Source of the DNA: JBFAPK01 sp040676675
GTDB lineage: Bacteria; Actinomycetota; Actinomycetes; Mycobacteriales; Micromonosporaceae
Assembly (NCBI RefSeq): GCF_040676675.1
Contig: NZ_JBFAPK010000003.1
Location: 124,001 to 188,000, forward strand
DNA length: 64,000 nucleotides
Direction of reading: 5' to 3'
Each line of letters opens with the position of its first letter. Position 1 is the first letter of the stretch. The notes beneath the pieces are model-generated. The model saw only the letters and a list, made by a program, of their open reading frames with translations, was not told the DNA's origin and did no database searches. Of this stretch, positions 1 to 7,120 are shown piece by piece. The translations under genes were made by a program, and so were the position numbers.

Positions 1-2
1 AG

Positions 3-1385
3 CGCGGCCGGTCCGCGCCACCCGCCCCGGTCGAACGCTATGTCAGCGCGTGTCTCGCGACGGGCAGCGACCTACGGAACGCCGTCCGCGCCGCGCGGCT
101 GCCGGGCACGTCCCTGCCGGAAGCCGGCCGGAGGCCGCTGGACCGGCCGTGGTTCGTCTGCCGGACGGAGATCGAGGAGTTCGCCGCGGATGCCACCGCG
201 CTACTCGAACTCGTGATCTCCCTGCCGGACCGGCTCTTCGACGGCGACCTCGATCGGTACTGCGGCGCGCTGGGTATCCCCGAGCGGCGGGCGGCGCTGC
301 TGCGCCGGGGCGCCCGCGGCCGTCCGACCCTGCTCGGTCGCGCCGACGCCTACCACGACGGCGACGCGTACCGCCTGCTGGAGTTCAACCTCGGCAGCGA
401 GTTGGGCGGGATGGACCTGGGGGCGGCGAACCGGGCGCTGCTGGAACTGCCCGAATTCCGCGCCTTCGCCGAGGAGAACCAGCTCGACTACGTCGACACC
501 GCGTCGCGACTCGCCGCGATGCTCCGCGACGCCGGTCGACCCGTGACCTCGGGAGCCGATCCGACCGTCGCGCTGATCGAGGACCGCGGCGACCTGGCCA
601 GGTACGCCAACTGGCACGTCCCGCTCCAGCGGTCCCTGCGCCGGTACGGGCTGGATCTCCTGCTCGGCGAGATCGGCGAGATCCGGGTCCGCGCCGGAAA
701 GGTGACCCTGCACGGCAAGCCGATCGACGTGATCCTCCGCAACTTCTCGGTGAACGCGATCCTGGCCGACCCGCAGGGTCCGGAGCTGGCCGAACCCGTC
801 CTGCGGGCCCACGAGGACGGGAAGACCGTACTGTTCACGACGTTCGAGAGCGGGCTGTACTCGAACAAGGGAGCGCTGGCGCTGCTGTCCGAGAGCCGGG
901 CGCGCGGTCTCCTCTCCACCTCGGAGGAGACCCTGGCGGACCGGCTGCTGCCCTGGACCCGGTCGCTGGCCGGCGGCGCGGACGCGGACCTGCTCGACCA
1001 TTGTCGGCGGCACCGCACGGAGCTGGTCCTCAAGCCCCGGGTGGGCTACGGCGGCAGGAACGTCGTGGCCGGCTGGGAGACCCCCGAGGCCGCGTGGGCG
1101 GAGGCGCTGCGTACCGCCACGGAGCAGGGGCACGTGGTGCAGCGCCGGGTGCGTCCCCGCCCGGAACCGGTGGTCGACGCGGACACGGGCGCCGTCGAGA
1201 GGTGGGCCGCCGTGCTGGGCGTCTTCGTCACGGAGTACGGCTACGGCGGGGCCTTCGGGCGGGCGCTGCCCGTCGCCGAGAGCGCGGTGATCGCGTGGTC
1301 GGCGAACCACCGTACCCGGGTGACCGGGGTCTTCTCCCATCCGTCGGAGCCGGCCGGCGGCCCGGCGTCGACGCGGGTGGGGTGA
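3..1385 (+). CDS. Circularly permuted ATP-grasp-type ligase, 5' end outside window
   Basis: At least 460 residues are visible. The frame is open from the first bases, and no ATG, GTG or TTG occurs before GTG at 213, so the gene most likely begins upstream and a start at 213 would cut off real sequence. Family features seen are an acid-Asn-Leu-Gly plus Leu-Gly-Gly stretch (EFNLGSELGG), a Tyr-Ser-Asn-Lys segment (GLYSNKGALALL), and LVLKPRVGYGGRN, a Lys plus Gly-rich loop typical of ATP-grasp nucleotide binding, followed by HVVQRRV. These match circularly permuted ATP-grasp proteins, which join a carboxylate to an amine through an acyl phosphate. The stop overlaps the P450 start (GTGA), so the two are co-translated. 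A role in conjugating the MRYNH-derived peptide is inferred from position only. The family call is fairly sure; the substrate is unknown. Confidence 0.72.
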   Translation, partial: RGRSAPPAPVERYVSACLATGSDLRNAVRAARLPGTSLPEAGRRPLDRPWFVCRTEIEEFAADATALLELVISLPDRLFDGDLDRYCGALGIPERRAALLRRGARGRPTLLGRADAYHDGDAYRLLEFNLGSELGGMDLGAANRALLELPEFRAFAEENQLDYVDTASRLAAMLRDAGRPVTSGADPTVALIEDRGDLARYANWHVPLQRSLRRYGLDLLLGEIGEIRVRAGKVTLHGKPIDVILRNFSVNAILADPQGPELAEPVLRAHEDGKTVLFTTFESGLYSNKGALALLSESRARGLLSTSEETLADRLLPWTRSLAGGADADLLDHCRRHRTELVLKPRVGYGGRNVVAGWETPEAAWAEALRTATEQGHVVQRRVRPRPEPVVDADTGAVERWAAVLGVFVTEYGYGGAFGRALPVAESAVIAWSANHRTRVTGVFSHPSEPAGGPASTRVG

Positions 1386-2581
1386 GCGGCTCCGTGGAAC
1401 GAGACGAGAACGAGATGCGTGATCTCCTCCGGCCGGATCCGATCCGGGCGCTGGCCCGGCCCGACGTGCTGCCCGACCCGTACCCGGCGTACGCCTGGCT
1501 CCGCCGGCACCAGCCGGTCTTCTGGTACGCGCCGCTCGACTCCTGGGTGCTCACCCGGCACGAGGACTGCGTGACGGTGTTCCGCGACGGCGAGCGGTTC
1601 GGTGCCGACTGGCGGCGGATCGGCGAGGAGTTGCCGCCGCACGCGGTCAGCATCCAGACCGTGGACCCGCCGGAGCACACCTCGGTACGCCGTCTGGTGA
1701 TGTCGGCGTTGCGGGAGCAGGACGCCGAGGCCACGGCCAAGCTGGTCCGGGACCGGACGGAGGAGTTGCTGGGCCGGCTCGCGGCCCGCCCGTCCTTCGA
1801 CTTCGTGACCGAGTTCGCCGAACCGCTCGCGCTGGCCACGATCGCGGCGTTCCTCGGCGTGCCGGAGCCGGAGGGCGAGTTCTTCGTCCCGGCTGCGAAC
1901 GCGATCACCGACGGCATGGACGCGGGGCTCTGGCCCGAGCGCGGCGCGGCGGCGGCCCGGGCCCGGATCGCGCTCGGCGAGATGATCGACGGCTGGTTCA
2001 CCGGCGGCGGCGCGACGGGGATGGGCGCCCGCCTCGCCGCCAGGGCCACGGAGACCGGCGTCGACCGGCTGCTGCTGGCCAACACGCTGCGCGTACTGCT
2101 GCACGCCGGGTACGCGTCCGCCGCCAAGCTGCTCAGCCTCGGAGCGGCGACGCTGCTGGCGGAGCCGGGCGGGCTCGCCCGCTGGACCGCGGCCGACGAG
2201 GGCCTCGCGGTGGAGGAACTGGTCCGGCACGCCTCGCCGGTCCAGGCGATGGCCCGGGCCTGCGTACGCGACATGGAACTCGGCGGCGTGACCGTGCGCG
2301 CCGGTCAGGCCGTCACGCTGCTGCTCGGCTCGGCGAACCGGGATGCCGCGCGGTTCGCCGCGCCCGACGCGCTGCTGCTGGACCGCCGGCCGAACCCGCA
2401 CCTCGGTTTCGGCCGGGGTGCGCACTCGTGCCTCGGATCGCCGTTCGCCGTGACCCAGGCCAAGGCGGTCTTCGGCGCCATCGCCCGCGACCACCCGTCC
2501 GCGCGGCTCGTCGGAACGCCGGTGTTCCGCCCGAATCTCACCCTCCGCGGTCTGGCGCGACTGGAGGTGTCGCTGCGTTGA
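1382..2581 (+). CDS. Cytochrome P450, candidate peptide cross-linking enzyme
   Basis: A 399-residue P450 when started at GTG 1382, which overlaps the upstream TGA; ATG 1415 would give 388 residues and is the alternative. The haem-binding motif FGRGAHSCLG is clear, with the thiolate Cys at about residue 350, and the K-helix ExxR is E279-L-V-R282. The I-helix is unusual. Where most P450s have A-G-x-(D/E)-T, this one reads A242-G-Y-A-S, so the acid-alcohol pair used in dioxygen activation is missing or replaced. P450s of biarylitide clusters form an aryl bond between Tyr and His of a pentapeptide precursor. The gene 35 bp downstream encodes such a peptide, so that is the favoured role here. The P450 assignment is firm; the substrate is inferred. 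Confidence 0.93.
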   Translation: MSGSVERDENEMRDLLRPDPIRALARPDVLPDPYPAYAWLRRHQPVFWYAPLDSWVLTRHEDCVTVFRDGERFGADWRRIGEELPPHAVSIQTVDPPEHTSVRRLVMSALREQDAEATAKLVRDRTEELLGRLAARPSFDFVTEFAEPLALATIAAFLGVPEPEGEFFVPAANAITDGMDAGLWPERGAAAARARIALGEMIDGWFTGGGATGMGARLAARATETGVDRLLLANTLRVLLHAGYASAAKLLSLGAATLLAEPGGLARWTAADEGLAVEELVRHASPVQAMARACVRDMELGGVTVRAGQAVTLLLGSANRDAARFAAPDALLLDRRPNPHLGFGRGAHSCLGSPFAVTQAKAVFGAIARDHPSARLVGTPVFRPNLTLRGLARLEVSLR

Positions 2582-2599
2582 CAGCCGCGGGGGAAGGTG

Positions 2600-2613
2600 A
2601 AGGAGAGGTGATC
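2600..2613 (+). promoter_or_regulatory. Very strong ribosome binding site of the pentapeptide gene
   Basis: AAGGAGAGGTGATC lies just before ATG 2617. The nine bases GAGGTGATC (2605-2613) are perfectly complementary to the 3' end of bacterial 16S rRNA, and the GAGG core ends 8 nt before the ATG. This is the best Shine-Dalgarno match noticed in the window, and it precedes a five-codon reading frame, which argues that the frame is translated. Confidence 0.8.
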
Positions 2614-2616
2614 ATC

Positions 2617-2634
2617 ATGCGTTACAACCACTGA
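2617..2634 (+). CDS. Pentapeptide precursor MRYNH (biarylitide-type RiPP)
   Basis: Eighteen bases, ATG CGT TAC AAC CAC TGA, encode Met-Arg-Tyr-Asn-His. Known biarylitide precursors (bytA in Planomonospora and relatives) are pentapeptides such as MRYYH and MRYLH, among the smallest genes known; Met-Arg is the leader and Tyr-x-His the core cross-linked by a P450. This peptide fits that form with Asn in the middle. It has an excellent ribosome binding site, lies 35 bp after a P450 stop and is followed by a methyltransferase. In the clusters I know, the peptide gene precedes the P450; here it follows. Five codons can occur by chance, but the exact M-R-Y-x-H match next to a P450 makes that unlikely. 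Gene finders will not call it. Confidence 0.8.
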   Translation: MRYNH

Positions 2635-2771
2635 CGAATGGAATGGCTCGCGCCGCGCCGCGTCCCTCCCGGGGCCGGCGCGGCACCCGTCGGCGAACCA
2701 ACCCGACCGGGGCGCGCTCGTCGCCCCGCCCGATCAGGCAGAGGTACGGCTTTCACGGTGGACGAGTCCGG

Positions 2772-3467
2772 ATGACGTCACGGGGCTTCTTCGACGAGCA
2801 CCCCCGCTTTCTCGGTACGAGCGCCACGGGCGCCTCCCGGAAACGCCTGAACGGGCGGTACCGCGGGCTCGTCGCGCGCCAGGCCGAGGTGTTGCGTGGG
2901 GCCCGCGTCCTCGACATCGCCAGCCACGACGGCCGCTGGTCACTGGCCGCGATCAGGGCGGGGGCCGCGAGGGTCACCGGAATCGAGGTACGGGAGCCAC
3001 TCGTCGGCCGCGCGGTCGCGGCGATGGCCGAGTACGGCGTCTCCGCCGACCGGTACGAGTTCCTGCTCGGAGACGCCCACGAGGTGTTGACCCGGCTGCG
3101 GCCCGGGCAGTTCGAAACGATCCTGTGCCTCGGTTTCCTCTACCACACGGCCAGGCACCTGGCGCTGCTCTCCGCGATGTCCCGGCTACGACCACGCCAC
3201 CTGATCGTCGACACCGACGTCGCACCGGACGACGATCCGGTCATCCGGCTCGGCCTGGAGAGCACGGACGACGAGGGACACTCGGCGGGCGACGGTGCCG
3301 CCGCGATGGTGGGCGTACCGAGCCGCGCGGCGCTGGAGCTGATGCTCCGGCACGTCGGTTACGGCTCGATCGGCTACGTGGACTGGCACGGGTTCACCGA
3401 GGACTGGGATCAGCTGAGCGACTACCGGGACGGGCGCCGGGTCTCGCTGCGGGCCGGACCGACGTGA
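2772..3467 (+). CDS. Class I SAM-dependent methyltransferase
   Basis: A 231-residue protein when started at ATG 2772 (MTSRGFF). An upstream in-frame ATG at 2643 adds only Arg/Pro-rich sequence and is not favoured. Motif I is VLDIASHDGRW, followed by an acidic residue in GIEVREP and GDAHEVL, with LGFLYHT in the motif IV region. The S-x-D-G-R-W form of the glycine loop resembles CmoB/mo5U-type methyltransferases. The gene follows the pentapeptide by 137 bp on the same strand and could methylate the cross-linked peptide; this is inferred from position. No strong Shine-Dalgarno is visible, and the start overlaps the stop of a 45-codon frame (2638-2775) that looks non-coding. Confidence 0.85.
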   Translation: MTSRGFFDEHPRFLGTSATGASRKRLNGRYRGLVARQAEVLRGARVLDIASHDGRWSLAAIRAGAARVTGIEVREPLVGRAVAAMAEYGVSADRYEFLLGDAHEVLTRLRPGQFETILCLGFLYHTARHLALLSAMSRLRPRHLIVDTDVAPDDDPVIRLGLESTDDEGHSAGDGAAAMVGVPSRAALELMLRHVGYGSIGYVDWHGFTEDWDQLSDYRDGRRVSLRAGPT

Positions 3468-3579
3468 GCGGGCCGGCCCGGGGCCGGAGATCCATCGAAG
3501 TCGTCGTCCGTTTCCCGCCAGCGCCGGCACCCGCCGGCGGCCAGAGTTGCGGGCGGCGATTATCACCGGAGGTCGTGCC

Positions 3580-4230
3580 ATGCATCGCGTTATCGAGCCC
3601 CGGGTGCTCTACTTCGGCACCCCGGTCGTCCTGATCAGCACCTGCAACGAGGACGGGTCCCCGAACCTGGCGCCCATGTCGTCGGCGTTCTGGGTGGGGC
3701 AGTCCGGCATGCTCGGGCTGGACGAGACGTCCCAGACGACCCACAACCTCGCCCGGACCGAGGAGTGCGTGCTCAACCTCGCGCACCCCGGGCTCGTACC
3801 GGCCGTCGACCGGCTCGCGCTGCTGACCGGCACCCGGGTCGTGCCGGCGCACAAGCTCGCCAAGGGGTACCGGCACGAGGCCGACAAGTTCGGCGCGGCC
3901 GGACTGACCCCGGTCCCGTCCGACGAGGTCCGCCCGCCCCGGGTCGCGGAGTGCCTGGTCAACCTCGAAGCGACCGTGAACCGGATCCACCCGTTCGGCG
4001 AGCCGGACTCCGGCGTCGTCGCCATCGACGTCCAGGTGGTCCGGGTGCACGTCGAGGAGGAACTGCTCGTACCGGGTACGACCCGCTACCTCAACCCCGA
4101 CCGGTGGGACCCACTGATCATGAAGTTTCTCGAGTTCTACGGTGGCGGCCGCAACGTGCACCCGTCCCGGTTGGCCGAGGGCTGGGGCGTACCGCGCCGG
4201 GGCGGCGCACCGGCGCCGGCGCGCTGGTGA
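3580..4230 (+). CDS. FMN-binding split-barrel protein (flavin reductase-like)
   Basis: A 216-residue protein. GGAGG at 3568-3572 lies 7 nt before ATG 3580, so this start is preferred over the in-frame start at 3547. The N-terminal half has the flavin reductase/PNPOx-like split barrel signature (VVLISTCNEDGSPNLAPMSS, then GLDETSQTTHNL and ECVLNLAH). Such proteins bind FMN and act as flavin reductases or oxidases, often supplying electrons or redox tailoring. It is the last plus-strand gene of the cluster, 112 bp after the methyltransferase, and the next gene is convergent. Partnership with the P450 is possible but unproven; a general housekeeping role is the alternative. Confidence 0.82.
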   Translation: MHRVIEPRVLYFGTPVVLISTCNEDGSPNLAPMSSAFWVGQSGMLGLDETSQTTHNLARTEECVLNLAHPGLVPAVDRLALLTGTRVVPAHKLAKGYRHEADKFGAAGLTPVPSDEVRPPRVAECLVNLEATVNRIHPFGEPDSGVVAIDVQVVRVHVEEELLVPGTTRYLNPDRWDPLIMKFLEFYGGGRNVHPSRLAEGWGVPRRGGAPAPARW

Positions 4231-4235
4231 GGCGG

Positions 4236-4275
4236 GGCCGGCCCGGCCAGCACCCGGCCCGGCCGGCCCGGCCAG
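4236..4275. repeat. Direct repeat between convergent genes, possible terminator
   Basis: GGCCGGCCCGGCCAG occurs at 4236-4250 and again at 4261-4275, in the 55-bp gap between convergent genes. Both copies are nearly self-complementary and could fold into GC hairpins that end transcription from both sides. There is no T-tract, as is usual in actinomycetes. Confidence 0.45.
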
Positions 4276-4285
4276 AACCTGGCGC

Positions 4286-5830
4286 TCAGGACCAGGGCTC
4301 GTCCGGGTCGGCGTCCGGGTCGAGGCCGTCGCCGCCCACCGGCGCGTCCACCGGCCCGGCGCCGTCGCCGGTCAGCGGCGGCCCGCCGTGCGTCCAGGGG
4401 GTCTCCTCGCGGGACGGGAACGAGCCGGGCGGGGCGTACCCGTCGGTCAGGGTGGTGTAGCAGAGCCGCTCCCCCACCTCCGGCACGCTGCCCGGCGCGG
4501 CGGTGAGCGACCGCCCCATTCCGCCCGAGAGTTCGAGCACCACCTCGGTCTTCGACTCGGCCACCGCGGTGACGAAGACGACCTTCGCCTTCTGCGCCGG
4601 CCGGCTCGGCGAGCAGAGGACCGTACCGGGCGTGACCAGCACCGGGTCGGCGGTGAGCAGCATGATCCGGGGACGCAGCACCGGGCGCTTGCCGGTGTCG
4701 TCGACCCGGTCGGCCTTGGCCATGGTCACCTCGCCGACGAACGCCTCGCCGGTGAGCCGGTAGTCGGCCATCACCAGCGGGTCGTCGTAGGCGCGCTGCA
4801 CCGCGTACGAGGTGAGCGCCCGCTCCAACCGGTGCAGCCGCTGGGCGGCGACGACCGCCCCGTCCCGGCGCGGCTGGGGTCGCCCGCCCTCGTCCACGTA
4901 CCGGGCGAAGTCGGTGAAGGCGTCCCGGTCCTCGGCCCAGCGGCCGGCGACCCGCGCCCCGGGCGGCAGCGACCGCAGCAGCGCGACGCCGCGCCACATC
5001 AGCTCCCAGGTCGGCGCGAGCTGGCCGCGCAGCAGCGTCTCCAGCTGCGCGTACGCCCGCCGCTGGGCGGCCGGGTCGGGGAGCGCGGCCTGGTACGCCT
5101 CGATGGCCGGGGCGAGCAGTTCGTTGTCGAAGGTCGGGTCGGTGACCGGCCCGGCCGGCGGCCAGCGCAGCGGGTCCTCGGCCGCGGCGGCGGCCTGCGC
5201 ACCGGTGCTGCCCGGCGGGGGCGCGATCCAGCCGATCAGGGCGGCGAGCTGGGCGTCCTCCAACCCGCTCTGCCCGGTGGCCCAGTGCATCCCCAGCGCC
5301 TCGGTCATCGCCACGAGCACCGAGGAGCCGGGGTGTTCGGCCCGCTCGGCGAGCCAGGTCAGCCAGCGCCCGAGCAGCGGCACCGCGGCGTCGACCGGGT
5401 GCTCACCGTCGGTACGGCGGAAACGGGTGGAGCGGCCGAAGAGCCGGGCGAAGCTGACGCCGGCCGCGTTCGGTACCAGCACCTGCGGCCCGTCCACGTA
5501 CCGGTGGCGGACGTCGCGCCCCCGGTCGACCGGTACCGCCTCGGCGAGCCCGCGCCGGGAGTGCAGGTAGCCGAGGACCTCCCGGCCGAGCGCCGCCGCG
5601 AAGGCGAAGCGCTGGTCGCGGTTGCGGGGCTGGGGGACGACCAGCAGGCGCGGCGCGTCCGGGGCGGAGCCGACCATCGCCGCGAGCGGGGCGTTCGCCT
5701 CGCCGGCGAGCGTCAGCGGCACCAGCACCAGTGGCTCGGCGTGCAGGTGCAGGTGGCGGACGGTGGCGATCGGCTGGGCCACGCCGGTGGCGACGGCCTG
5801 GGCGCGGGCGAGCGCGGTCAGGGTGCTCAC
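4286..5830 (-). CDS. Uncharacterised protein, third gene of nuclease operon
   Basis: A 514-residue protein starting at GTG 5830, whose TG overlaps the TGA of the upstream nuclease gene (GTGA). The longer frame reading back to 6844 is a shadow of that nuclease. I recognise no named family. The N-terminal part has PRLLVVPQPRNRDQRFAFA; the middle is helical and Trp-rich (LLGRWLTWLAERAEH, APTWELMWRGVALL); the C-terminal part looks like a small beta barrel (KAKVVFVTAVAESKTEVVLE). No Walker motif, signal peptide or membrane segment is seen. Translational coupling to a Cas4/RecB-like nuclease suggests work on DNA, perhaps in the same complex. The gene is clearly coding; its function is unknown. Confidence 0.8.
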   Translation of the reverse strand: MSTLTALARAQAVATGVAQPIATVRHLHLHAEPLVLVPLTLAGEANAPLAAMVGSAPDAPRLLVVPQPRNRDQRFAFAAALGREVLGYLHSRRGLAEAVPVDRGRDVRHRYVDGPQVLVPNAAGVSFARLFGRSTRFRRTDGEHPVDAAVPLLGRWLTWLAERAEHPGSSVLVAMTEALGMHWATGQSGLEDAQLAALIGWIAPPPGSTGAQAAAAAEDPLRWPPAGPVTDPTFDNELLAPAIEAYQAALPDPAAQRRAYAQLETLLRGQLAPTWELMWRGVALLRSLPPGARVAGRWAEDRDAFTDFARYVDEGGRPQPRRDGAVVAAQRLHRLERALTSYAVQRAYDDPLVMADYRLTGEAFVGEVTMAKADRVDDTGKRPVLRPRIMLLTADPVLVTPGTVLCSPSRPAQKAKVVFVTAVAESKTEVVLELSGGMGRSLTAAPGSVPEVGERLCYTTLTDGYAPPGSFPSREETPWTHGGPPLTGDGAGPVDAPVGGDGLDPDADPDEPWS

Positions 5831-6942
5831 GGGGCGAGCACCTCGGCCCGCAGCCGCGCGGCGGTCCGCAGCAGCGCCGCCGCCTCCGCCTGCTCCGGCG
5901 CCGGGGTCAGCTCGCCGCTGGCCAGGCCGAGCACGGTCTCCACCCGCTCCACGCCGCCCAGCGCCTCGCGGATCGAGCGGCCGAGCGTGGCGGTCTCGCT
6001 GGCCGCCTCGTGCCGGCAGAAGCGGGCGAGTTCGCAGGCGGCCAGGCATTCCGGGGCGTAGCGGGCGCGCACCGCGCCCAGCGCCGTGGTCAGCGACGCC
6101 GCGGAGCGGGTCGGCCGGCCGTCGGCGTCCGGTTCCAGGTCGAACGAGAGCCCGTCGGGCAGCGCGGCGAGCAACTCCTCGACCCGGGCCATCCGGGCCA
6201 GCTGACGGCGCAGCACCAGCAGTTGCTTGCGTACGTCGAGCAGCGCGCCGACCGGTTCGTTGGAGAAGTCGCGCGGGCAGACCAGCACCACGTTCGGCGA
6301 GACCAGTTCCGGATCGTGCCCCGCCTCGACGAGCATCTCCCGCATGGCCAGCACGTAGACCGCCGACTGGATCGCCGCGGCGGAGACCTTGCCCGGGTCG
6401 GCCTGGCCGTCGACGACGGCGAACGACTTGATCTCGACGACGTGGAACCGGCCGCCGAGCTGGAACGCGATGAGGTCCGGTTCGAGGTATACCCGCTGGC
6501 CGGCGACCTCCAGCCGCAGCAGCGGATGGTCGAAGAGGGTCCCGACGCCCGGAGCGGTACGGTCCGCCGCCGCGGCGAGCAGTTCCCGGGAGCGGGCGTG
6601 CCGCTCGGCGTTGCCGGCGCCGTCCGAGAGGTCGGTGTAGCCCGCCTGCGCTATCGGCAGGTCCAGCAGCTCGCGCAGCAGCCGCAGCAGTTCCGCCCCG
6701 CCGTCCGCCTTGACCTGTGCCTCGAAGACGTTGCCGCGGGTGATGGCGAACTGCGACTGCCCCGTCTGGGCCGGGAAGTCCACCTGGAACGCCAGCCGCT
6801 GCTTGTCGACCCCCGCCGAGTCGAGCACCGCCCGCCGCTCGCAACCGGGGTTGGCGGCCAGCGCGGCGATCGTACGGGCGTTGTGCCGGCGCGGGGCGGT
6901 GGCTCCCCGCAACCGGTCGAGCCGCCGTTCGACGTGGTCCAC
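5827..6942 (-). CDS. Cas4/RecB-like PD-(D/E)XK nuclease with four-Cys cluster
   Basis: A 371-residue protein. GTG 6942 is preceded by GAGAGGAGG, a strong ribosome binding site. The catalytic core is visible: E154-P-D156, then VVE170-I-K172 (the D...ExK motif) and Q192 in an IQSAVYVLAM helix, the RecB-type motif. Cys34 near the N-terminus and C299-x3-C303-x5-C309 near the C-terminus reproduce the layout of the [4Fe-4S] cluster in Cas4 and AddB-type nucleases. No CRISPR array or other cas gene is in the window, so this is not evidence for CRISPR. It is the middle gene of a three-gene operon with two uncharacterised proteins. DNA end processing, repair or defence are all possible. Confidence 0.82.
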   Translation of the reverse strand: MDHVERRLDRLRGATAPRRHNARTIAALAANPGCERRAVLDSAGVDKQRLAFQVDFPAQTGQSQFAITRGNVFEAQVKADGGAELLRLLRELLDLPIAQAGYTDLSDGAGNAERHARSRELLAAAADRTAPGVGTLFDHPLLRLEVAGQRVYLEPDLIAFQLGGRFHVVEIKSFAVVDGQADPGKVSAAAIQSAVYVLAMREMLVEAGHDPELVSPNVVLVCPRDFSNEPVGALLDVRKQLLVLRRQLARMARVEELLAALPDGLSFDLEPDADGRPTRSAASLTTALGAVRARYAPECLAACELARFCRHEAASETATLGRSIREALGGVERVETVLGLASGELTPAPEQAEAAALLRTAARLRAEVLAP

Positions 6943-6971
6943 GCGACCCTCCTCTCCGCGTGCGGATGTTC

Positions 6972-7025
6972 CTCCGGCATACCAGTTGCCTCGGACATAC
7001 CGCCGTGCTCGGACATACCAGGAAC
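6972..7025. repeat. Three tandem 18-bp repeats upstream of the nuclease gene
   Basis: Three head-to-tail 18-bp units begin at 6972, 6990 and 7008 and share CTC-GG-(A)CATACC; CATACC falls at 6978, 6996 and 7014. On the minus strand they read GGTATGTCCGAG and lie 30-83 bp before the nuclease start, within the 150-bp gap behind the upstream gene. They could be binding sites spaced by about two turns or a slipped duplication. A frame reading through them (GMSE-GMSE-GMPE) exists but is not in frame with the nuclease. Confidence 0.75.
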
Positions 7026-7060
7026 GATCATCCCCGGTGCGAGATCAGTCTGCGACCCCC

Positions 7061-7120
7061 GGTCAATCCCGGCGGGGTTGCCGCCGACCCGGTCAATCCG
7101 GGCGGGGTTGCCGCCGGCCG
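7061..7120. repeat. 30-bp tandem duplication over a gene's 3' end
   Basis: GGTCAATCCCGGCGGGGTTG at 7061 repeats at 7091 with one mismatch, and the 30-bp unit continues with CCGCCG in both copies. The second copy holds the stop codon and last codons (RRQPRPD) of the minus-strand gene ending at 7093. The first copy lies just after that stop, so the gene tail has been duplicated outside the reading frame. Confidence 0.85.

Noticed and set aside
2638..2775. A 45-codon frame (MEWLAPRR...) ending on the methyltransferase start by ATGA overlap
   Set aside because: Third codon positions are not GC-rich enough, the composition is Arg/Pro/Gly noise, and there is no ribosome binding site.
5827..6942. 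CRISPR-Cas locus suggested by the Cas4-like nuclease
   Set aside because: No repeat array and no other cas gene in the window; the four-Cys RecB fold is also common outside CRISPR systems.
7061..7120. CRISPR-like array from 30-bp repeats
   Set aside because: Only two direct copies with no spacer, covering a gene end; best seen as a tandem duplication.
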